DNA from: Cryptomeria japonica
Lineage: Eukaryota; Streptophyta; Pinopsida; Cupressales; Cupressaceae
Direction: 5' to 3'
Assembly (NCBI RefSeq): GCF_030272615.1
Contig: NC_081413.1
Location: 332,294,302-332,358,301, forward strand
DNA length: 64,000 nucleotides
Part shown: in pieces, positions 55,400 through 64,000 of the stretch
Numbering within the stretch: position 1 is the first letter of the stretch
Layout: each line of letters opens with the position of its first letter
The notes under the pieces: generated by a model
Seen by the model: only the letters and a program-made list of their open reading frames with translations
Told to the model about the DNA's origin: nothing
Database searches by the model: none
Translations under genes and position numbers: made by a program

Positions 55400-55750
55400 A
55401 AAATCGCATCTGTGTCAGTTTAAACTACATTTGGGTTGGTAAATCATGTTTGCAAAGGGCGAAATCGTGTTTTTTGGTATCAAAAGAGAAAAACATTGTC
55501 ACTAACAGCAAAAAAATCCGTCTGTGTTCCTTAAAATCGCATCTAGGTTGGAAAATCGAGTCTGTGCAAGGTAGAATCACGTTTTTGTATCAAAAGAGCA
55601 AAAGCATTGTCAGTAATAGCCAGAAATCACATATGTGACATACAAAATCACGTCTGTGAAAATAAACTGTGTCTGTGTTCCTTAGAACAACGTTTGGGTT
55701 AGGAAATTGTGTCTGTGCAAAACAACTCCGCGTCTATGTTTCATAACAAA
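55400..55750. repeat. Gypsy-2 leader tandem repeat, about 111-bp unit
   Basis: Three degenerate units start near 55401, 55513 and 55623. They share AAATCGCATCTGTG-like words, TTTGGGTTGG, GTATCAAAAGAG and CATTGTCA-TAACAGC. The word AAATCGYGTCTGTG links this array to the 106-bp array further upstream. Confidence 0.75.
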
Positions 55751-56285
55751 ATTTTGCAAAAAGAGAAAAAAAGGTGCTTAAGTTTTGAAATTTGAAGAGA
55801 TTCTAAGCAATTTTCTATAGGGCTTCATCATTTTCGGCTAACCACTCTTGGTCACATTTTTTTCCATCATTTGCTTTCATTTTCAAACCCTCATACATAT
55901 TTTTCCAAACTAGAGTCAAAAGGTTGCTTTGTTGTCCCTATCATATCTTGCAAACTTACTACAATGTATCACTGAGTGGTTCTCCTATCAAATCTATCAT
56001 CTTAGGGTCGCATTTGGTCCTCTATAGTCAAGGTCAACTTACCTCATCAAGAGATCTATCATCTCTTTAGAAGCCACACCTTGCTTTAAATCACACATAT
56101 CTTGAACTTACATTTTTGGACATTGCAAGATAACCCTAGATTCTTTCCATCTCATATCTTTTCTTGAGCTTCCATAGTCTTCACATTTTCTTCCATCCCT
56201 CATTTTAGCCAAGGTTTAGTTCAAGATTAAAACCCATTCCCAAAGGTCTAGAAGAGAAGTCGAAGAAGATCTAAGATCTCTCAAC

Positions 56286-58729
56286 ATGAGTACCTATGAG
56301 TTTGATGGAGATGAATTTTACAACCCATTTGACAATCACAGTAATATACCAGACAATGACAATGAGAATGACAATACATCTATCACTTCCACAAACATTC
56401 AAGAGTCATGGAACCAAGATTCAATAGAATGATTGAGGAAATTGTGAGAAGATAGAGAAAATACTTATTTCAAGTCATGGCACAAAATGAGATGAAGCTA
56501 CCTCATGACTTTGATGTGTCAAAAATTTTAGAAGAGGATCTTAATCAAATGGTTCAAACAAATGCAAGTCCTAGAGGATATAATGGTGGTAATAGGAGAG
56601 AACGTTTCGTGCCTGAGTCACCCTCATCCTTATTTCAAAAACTAGAAGTTCCCAATACTCATACTCACACCAATTTTGCTATGAACTCTCATGAACAACC
56701 TTGCAATTGTCCTTTCCCATGAATAAGAAATGCCAATACACATGCTCATGATAATACCCAAGATCGTAGCAATGCATACAATTACACTCAAGCGAACATT
56801 CAAAATCATGACACAAGGAAACCCCGTGTTAGATTTGGGGGCAATATTCAAGATCATTCTTATGATACCTCCTATCCTCATGGTCATGACATGTATCAAC
56901 CTAGACCTAATGTTCCTCATTATAATACCATGCTAAGTGGTCCATATGCTAGCTACAATTATGTTCCTCCTCCATATAAACACATTTGTGATAAATAACA
57001 TCAATACATGCACTATATACCTCCTCCTTTGCCTGGTGGCTCAGGCATGGGACTAACTCAAAGAGAAAAGACACCACCCAATAATGACTTGCAACAACAA
57101 ATCAAGGATTTTCAAAAACAAATTGCAGACGTGAATACATCAAAGCAAGAGTATACAATGAAAGACATATGTCCTTATCCATTGATAAGAGTGTTCCAAT
57201 GCCTCCATTTCCTTCATATTTCGTGAAACCAAAGTTTGATAAGTATAGAGGTAAAGGAGATCCTAAAGCACATATAAGAGAATTTTTCACAGCATGTATA
57301 GAGGTAGCCAACAAATAAACATACTTGATGAGATTGTTCCCACAAAGTTTAGGTGGACAAGCTATGGAATGGTTCTCACAACTTCCACCTGGAATCAAGA
57401 CATGGTGTGATCTAGCAAAAGATTTCAGACAACATTTCTCATACAACATTGAAATAGATGTGTCAGTGACTACTTTGTGCAACACCAAAAAAAAAAATGG
57501 GGAGTCCTTTGCTTCATTTTTACAGCGATGGAGAGGTCTTGCTAGTTGATGCTCTTGTGATATCCCACAAAAATAAATGGCAAAAATGTTCACTGAAAAT
57601 GTTAACAAGGATATTGGATATGAACTAAGAAAAGCTTGTTTGTCTACCTTTAAGGAAGTCATAGAAAAATGATTGGCAACTGAGAAAGTCCTTATTGAAC
57701 AAGGCACCATTAGTTTATTCAAAGAGAAAAAAGAGGAATCAAATGAAAAAGACAAACCCCACTTTTGGAACAAGAATAAGAACATAGTCAATGATGGGGT
57801 AGTTGATGCAGATGTTGTAAAACCAAAAGTGACTTTCCCCGGTGCAAGTTCATCCAATTCAAACAAGCAAGTGAACACTCAAAGGCCATCAAAGCCTCGA
57901 AGGAAATACACTCCATTGGGATAGATAATTGAGACAACATTCAATAAATTGGTTGCAAACAACCATATAACACTACCAGATAATCCACCTTATGAACTAA
58001 AAGTGAAACCTGCATGGTGGAATGGTGATGAGTATTGTGAATATCAGAAGAGAAAAGGACATACAACTGACAATTGTCATAGATTAAAGAATGTTAGACA
58101 AGATCTTATCGACAAAGGTGACATAGAAGTTGATGATCGTACCTTTAATGAGGAACATGTGATGTTTAAGGAGCCATTCCCTAAACATGATAAAGGAAAA
58201 GCCAAAGTAGATAATCAAGCTAACTATGCTAAGATGTCCTATGATTATGATTCCACCGTTAACTATATATCAATGGACAATTATGTTTCTACCATTATCA
58301 TAAAGGACAAAACTCCCGAAGGTTATACCCAAAGGAGTAAAGTTGTTTTGAAAGTGATTGGATCATCCTATTCACCATCTAATGACAAAACCTTTGAATG
58401 TAACATCATAACCCATTGAGGTAAAGTCACTTTATAAGGTGTTCCACCCAATACCACAGCCTCATCATCTACCAAAAATTAGTATGACCTTGTAGATCAG
58501 TTAGGGAAGACACCCGCCCTCATTTCCATCCTTGAAATTTTATGTATATCCCTTCACATAAGGCCATTCTTGACAAAACCTTGAGAGAAACCTCCATAAC
58601 CATTTATCTGAATGTGAACTAGTTGCAAGCCATGGTGGGATGCCTTTCCACTCCACATTGCCTTACATTCACAGAAGTCGATGACGTATCCGTATGCCAA
58701 CCACATAATGCGCCTCTCCACATTGAAGT
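56286..58729 (+). pseudogene. gag: Gypsy-2 gag and start of protease
   Basis: ATG at 56286 starts MSTYEFDGDEFYNPFDNHSN. A TGA soon follows, then 56477-56722 continues in another frame. The capsid part (57180-57900) has KPKFDKYRGKGDP, HIREFFTACIEVANK, LFPQSLGGQAMEWFSQLPPG and TLCNTKKKNGESFASFLQRW, with in-frame stops. The zinc-binding part at about 58033-58080 is CEYQKRKGHTTDNCH, where Gln replaces the His of the CxYH form usual in this lineage. After KTFECNIITH (58419) the frame continues with stops into LQAMVG and HNAPLHIEV, the start of the protease, where the 2.5-kb insertion cuts it. Confidence 0.88.
58725..58729. repeat. Probable target site duplication, left copy (GAAGT)
   Basis: GAAGT here and GAAGC at 61268-61272 flank the insertion. 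The single C/T difference is a transition, and the protease frame runs on directly (HIE then AFFHKS) if one copy is removed. Confidence 0.65.
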
Positions 58730-59529
58730 TGTCATAACCCCTCTTTGGACATTGGATTATTGTAATTAAATAAATATGATAATTAAAACATTTATTAATT
58801 AACATTTAATAATATTGAAAAATCGTCTCATTTATGAGACTTCACGATTTTCCTCTAAAGTGAGAGGATTGTCATAACCCCACATCCTGGTGATGTAATG
58901 TCATGTCCCCTCCTTGATCATTATATATAGCATAATGAAACAATTATTATAATTAATTAATATAATAATTATTAACGAATGATTATTTGAAATTATTAAA
59001 TATTTATTTATTTATTAAATATTATTATTTAATTAGTATTTAATTCTGTAATCATATAAATGAAATCAGAAATAAATTAAAAAATAATAATAAACATAAA
59101 CATAAATCCAAGAATATAAAAGTGATAACAATACGTATATTGATCATTTATTGTTTATAGAAATAAACAATAATAGAGTTTGCTTACCACTGACTTATTA
59201 ACATTAAAGACAAACAACGACCCTTCCCTATGGTCGGATGACTACCATAAACCGAAAGGATGTGTTTTTATGAAGAGGTGCAACTAATTGTTATAATGTA
59301 AGACAAGTATTGGGGGCATGGGAGGTCTGCTACGAGAGTCTTATCACTCCAAATATACCATAAACCATTCCCAGCAGAGTGGAGAGAGTTTTAATATCTT
59401 AATTTTTCTTTTACTGTTGGATGGCTCTCAAGGAGCAAATACCAAAAGCCATAATATAAAGAGGAGTATACAGAGGGTCATGGAAGGAGAGAATACAATG
59501 ACCAAGGAGATTGGATCAGAACGGTATTA

Positions 59530-60590
59530 GGTAACAGGCAGTAATACCGTTGTTTTTGGTGGTATGTTGATAGTGTACTCAATATGTATGCGTAATATAC
59601 GAAGCTGATAATGATCTTATGCGGGATTTAATAGTAATATAAATGTAAATATTAATATAATATTTATAAATATAGATATTAATATAATAGTTATATTTAT
59701 TATATTATCTGTTGTAAACTGCTCTACAGTAATATATAATAAGTTATATACTAGATTTATAGTATGATCAGAATGATATGTGTATATATATACATAACGT
59801 CTTAATCAGAAAAATAATAATATTAGACTGTAAATCAGGAAGCATTCATAAGGTAATAATAGTAAGAAGAATATGTTGCCTCTGTAAGAACTTAGGGAGA
59901 TGGGGTTTTCAATATTGAATATAGATCGGTAGTTCTCAGGTAGTGCTCAGACGAGCCACAAATCTACCCAAATAGGGACGCATGATTTAAAGGTATTCCA
60001 CATCAGAAAGAGCATTGACATTCACTAGAGATAGTTTATCTAAATAAATAATAAATTGTGCCATGAGACTTCGTCCAATCGATCAGGAAGGGATGGGTAG
60101 TAACATCTTTGTTCTCGGGGGTATGCCTAGGGGATATGCTTAATACGTATGCCATATATATGAAGCCTGATAATGTCGGTATGCATAATCTAATAGTAAT
60201 ATTAATATAGTTTGCAATAAGTATGATTCATATTTCATTTTACATATAATGGCAGACCAGATCTGACGCGTGTCAGATCTGTCTACCTTTACAGCCACAG
60301 TTATACTAATAACTAATATTATTAGGCATCCAACAAGGATAGGAAAAAGCCCAGTGATAGTTAGATGCTCAATAAGGGAAGGAAGAATGAATAAGAAAGG
60401 TAGGGAGAAGGAATATATATAAGATCTACAACCATCGAATGGATGGAATCAGATCAAAACTGTTATTAAGTTAGAGGTAGTGTCCTCCTCGTCCTTAGAG
60501 GTATGCATAGGGATGTGCTTAGTATGGATGATTATTATAGAAGGCCGTTGATATTCATATGCAGAATTTTAATAATATTATGAACATTAA
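59530..60590. repeat. Three diverged repeats inside the solo-LTR-like insertion
   Basis: Each copy has a GGTAGTAATACC or GGTAGTGTCC start, then GGTATGTTGATAG or GGTATGCCTAGGGG or GGTATGCATAGGG, then CTYARTAYGTATGC, GAAGCTGATAATG or GAAGCCTGATAATG or GAAGGCCGTTGATA, and TTTAATAGTAATAT. Spacing is about 560 and 380 bases. Confidence 0.65.
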
Positions 60591-60667
60591 TAATTGATAT
60601 AATAATTATAAATTATTACAATACTATCGAGTAACTAGTTTGCAATCATTAATAATCTCTTAAAATA

Positions 60668-60933
<266 letters not shown>

Positions 60934-61267
60934 AATGCTTTGAACTAACAAATAAATATTAGAATATAAATCTAAAGAATTCTTAAGTTAATATCAGGAA
61001 AAGAATATGTTTTCCTGTTAAGTTGGAAAGGAGAAGATCCTAATAAGGAGCATTACAATTGGTTTGACACTTGCATTAAGAACTATGGATGTAAAATAGA
61101 TGAACACTTTACTTATTAATAGATTAATTGATTGAACTATGGAATATAACTGATTTGATTCATGTTAAGATAGTTTTGTCTCTTAATCGATTTAGTTAAG
61201 TTATAAATATATTGGAAATCGATTAATTATGGTTAAAACTATCTTGAACCAAGAAGGGGACATTACA

Positions 61268-61577
61268 GAAGCCTTTTTCCATAAAAGCCATATCAAACAA
61301 GTCTTGATAGATGGAGGAGCGAGTATGAACGTTTATACATTGAATACTATGAAGCAATTGGGATATTGTGAACAAACTATGAATTCAAAGAATAAGATCA
61401 CCATTAAAGCATATGATGATGAAGAACGCTCATCCAAGGGGACAATCACCTTACCTCTGAGAATTGGGCCAGTCATGAAGGATGTGGTTTGTCAAGTCCT
61501 TGAGGATGTGTTTTTTCAAGTCCTTGATCTAGATCTTACATATAACATACTTTTGGGATGTCCATGGATACATTAAA
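61268..61577 (+). pseudogene. Gypsy-2 aspartic protease, main part
   Basis: It resumes after the insertion with EAFFHKSHIKQVLIDGGASM, the catalytic DGG intact, then ITIKAYDDEERSSKGTITLP, LDLDLTYNILLGCPWIH and a TAA at 61574. Beyond the stop the frame still reads RVVPSTYHQCIKFPYNGVEV. A short duplication, VCQVLEDVFFQVLDLDL, is present where Gypsy-1 has one VILQVLDLPL. Codons before 61268 belong to the insertion. Confidence 0.85.
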
Positions 61578-63240
61578 TGAGAGTAGTACCATCAACATAT
61601 CATCAATGTATCAAATTTCCTTACAATGGAGTTGAAGTAACAATACAAGGTGATCCAAATCAGTTCATATATTGTAATAACCTACGACCAAGATCATAGA
61701 TAATAATTCCAATAAATAGAGAAGCCAACTCCAACATCAGCATACGTGGATCCAAAATCATTAAAACCGTCTACATCAAAACAAGGTGAGCTTAAAGGAA
61801 AATACAAGGACAATGGCATGGGAGAGTATACTTTGAATCAAACCATGTATTTAAGACAAATAATGGATTCTCTTAAAGACAATGGATGACCACATCCTTC
61901 TAAAAAATTATCTGCTATTACTATAAAATGGGATCCCACCATATTCCACAAATGGGGTGAGATGGAAGAAGAATATCTTCCTAAAATGCTTTATAAAGAA
62001 TTTGAAGAGGAATCTACATGAGATCACATCAAAATACCATGTGAGAAGTATGATCAAGGCTTTAAGTTCTTACAAAATTTGGATATGATGGTAAAGGCCC
62101 TCTTGGGTTACAAAAGAAAGGAATTTTTGAACCATTTCAACCGGAGCTAATATTCAAGAATCAACACTTCAATGGACTTGGATTCATACCCCTTAGATTA
62201 GGCACTCATAGTTCTAAATATAAGCATTACAAATCATAGATTCTAAAGACCAGCAAGAAAATAAATGCTATGCCACATACTCTAACAAATGGGAATGGGG
62301 TTCAAACAAGTCATCTAGTAATTATGAGCTCACTGAAACATTCAGAGAACCAAGTGAACCCAGGGAAGAAGAAGAATTTAATAGAAAATTTAGAGTTGGT
62401 CAAGTAACTTTATCAAAGTCTACATCTCAAAAAAAGAAAGATAGTGGAGAACTGTGGATAAAAACATTTTGGGATCCCGAACCCTCAACATCTCAAGGTT
62501 CTAGGTCAAAACTGTGAAAAGTGAAGAATCTCGTTGCTGAGTGCCCCTCTAGTGATGTCAATTTGGATTCTTACAATCAAGGAAGATGAGGAGAGTTCTA
62601 GTGATGACCTTGACAATTATATTGAAATACCCAAAGGCTCTTGTGTCTTTACCAAAACATTGATGGCCTTCCACTCGTTCATCCACAACTCATTGACTGG
62701 AACCAACAAGGGCCTCCATAATTAGATACCTTCCAAATTGATGAGGCCTTCATTGGTTACCTTGTCATAAGAAATGACCTTCCTCTTGGGGACCACAAAG
62801 AAAGATACATCATAGAACTTGATAGCGTGACATATCTTGGAGAGAACACCAAACCCTCCAGTCGCAAAAGTATAAAAATAAAAACAAATCATGGGTCTTA
62901 TGGTGAAAACCAGATTATGGCATTGTTTGACCCTAAAAAGGTAAAAATAAAGGACATACACGAGGTTGAAAACCTCTCTAAGGTGCCCGAGGATGGAAGG
63001 TTTGATACTCTCCCTATGACATCATATGAAGATAAATCATCAATGTTGTTGGAGGAAACTATTAAGACAAATATAGGCATAGAGTAAGTTCCACACAACA
63101 TCTTCTTAGCACAGTCTCTGACAGAAAAAGAAAGACCAAAGTTCATAAGTTTCTTCATAGAATGATAGATCAATTTTGCATGGTCATATACATATATGCC
63201 TGGATTGGACCCTGATTTAGGAATGCATCATTTGACAATT
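61578..63240 (+). other. Gypsy-2 spacer between protease and RT
   Basis: 1.7 kb of degenerate coding sequence, rich in Lys, Glu and Ser. At 62880-63080 it aligns with the Gypsy-1 spacer (NQIMALFDPKKVKIKDI, LSKVPEDGRFDTLP). Around 62100-62190 text like GYKRKEFLNHFNRS may relate to a G-patch-like phrase, but this is weak. No enzyme is recognised. Confidence 0.6.
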
Positions 63241-64000
63241 ACTCCAGGAGCTAAACCTATAAAACAAAAATTGTGAAAGATGCATCTGTAGGTGGCACTT
63301 TTAGTCAAGGTAGAGCTGGAGAAATTATTGGATGTTGGATTCATTAAACCAATTGACTACCCAGAATGGATCTCTAACTTGGTACATATCGTTAAACTAG
63401 ATCACAATATCAAAATATGTACCGATTTTAGAGACATCAATAAATCTTGTCCTAAAGATGATTTCCCATTGCCAAACATTGATTTCATAATGGATCTTAC
63501 AATTGGTCATGCAATGTTATCGTTGATGGATGGATTATCTGGTATAACCAAATCAAAATAGCACCTAAAGACAAACATAAAATAACATTTACTTGTCCTT
63601 GGGGTACCTTTTGTTGGAATGTTATTCCCTTTGGATTAAAGAATGCAAGTGCTACATATCAAAGAGAAATGCCAACAATCTTTCATGATCTCATGCATGT
63701 CAGTGTGGAAGATTATATTGATGATCTCCTGGGAAAGTCAATAACAAGAGAAACACACCTTGATATCCTATCTGTGGTTTTTGAACGTTTGGAAAAATAT
63801 AAAGTTAGACTAAATCCTAAGAAGTGTGTCTTCGGGGTGACCTCTGTGAAACTCCTTGGATACACCATTTCACAAAGAGGAATTGAAGTAGATCCAACAA
63901 AAGTCAAAGCTATATTAGAGATGCCACCACCAAAGAATATTAGTCAACTTTAGTCTCTACGAGGAAGATGTCAATTGATAAGCAAATTCATCAAACAACT
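63241..64000 (+). pseudogene. pol: Gypsy-2 reverse transcriptase, cut by window end
   Basis: ITPGAKPIKQKL, stop, then KLLDVGFIKPIDYPEWISNL, KICTDFRDINKSCPKDDFPL and IDFIMDLTIGHAMLSLMDGL. A one-base shift near 63550 follows. The next frame gives GYNQIKIAPKDKHKITFTC, FGLKNASATYQREMPTIFH, the catalytic VEDYIDDLLGKS (about 63705-63740) and VKLLGYTISQRGIEVDPTK, then a stop at about 63951. Very close to Gypsy-1 RT. Thumb and RNase H lie outside the window. Confidence 0.9.

Noticed and set aside
46280-55750. Repeat arrays as CRISPR-like structures
   Set aside because: The units are adjacent and degenerate without unique spacers, and the setting is a plant retrotransposon leader.
57102-57878. Long minus-strand ORF of 258 codons
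   Set aside because: It is the reverse of Gypsy-2 gag, whose capsid and linker motifs are clear on the plus strand.

Overview
The window is plant nuclear DNA made almost entirely of nested, decayed retrotransposons. Signs of a seed plant with a large, repeat-rich genome are Ty1/copia elements primed by initiator tRNA-Met, Ty3/gypsy elements with two RNase H domains, an L1-type LINE ending in an RNase H, a plant mobile domain (PMD) gene relic and much AT-rich non-coding sequence. A gymnosperm fits, but the sequence alone does not prove it. I found no intact cellular gene, rRNA, tRNA or CRISPR array.

Layout. (1) 1-21396: one Ty3/gypsy element on the minus strand (Gypsy-1, Tat/Ogre-like). Its 5' LTR is at 20231-21396, followed leftward by primer site, leader, gag, protease, a long spacer, RT, RNase H, a second RNase H and integrase. 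Left of the integrase, on the opposite strand, lies a broken PMD gene (about 335-2202). The far LTR is off the left edge. A complete copia element (Copia-1, 4021-11613) sits in the integrase with a 5-bp target duplication ACTCT. (2) 21397-22495: piece of a copia LTR, minus strand. (3) 22496-24260 and 41255-43125: two decayed copies of an unrecognised ORF family with the same 3' tail. (4) 25930-39794: an L1-type LINE split by an LTR element that carries no recognisable pol (26424-34331, minus strand, target duplication TTCTT). That element encodes a coiled-coil protein with five CCHC zinc knuckles and a second long ORF of unknown function. (5) About 45346-64000: a second Tat-like gypsy element on the plus strand (Gypsy-2). 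Its leader holds two tandem-repeat arrays and is split by Copia-2 (46572-53941, target duplication GTCTC). Its protease is split by a 2.5-kb solo-LTR-like insertion (58730-61267). Its RT runs off the right edge.

How the parts relate. Coding frames resume across three insertions when one target-site copy is removed, so the order of nesting is clear. All the autonomous elements look dead: stop codons, frameshifts and catalytic changes (copia integrase D to N, copia RT FVDD to FVND, gypsy protease DGG to HGG, gypsy integrase D to N, LINE RNase H E to K). Most of these are C-to-T or G-to-A transitions, as expected of silenced, methylated DNA. The pol-less element shares primer type, a doubled polypurine tract and LTR motifs with the two copias, so copia proteins may have moved it. 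It is the strongest candidate here for an undescribed system.
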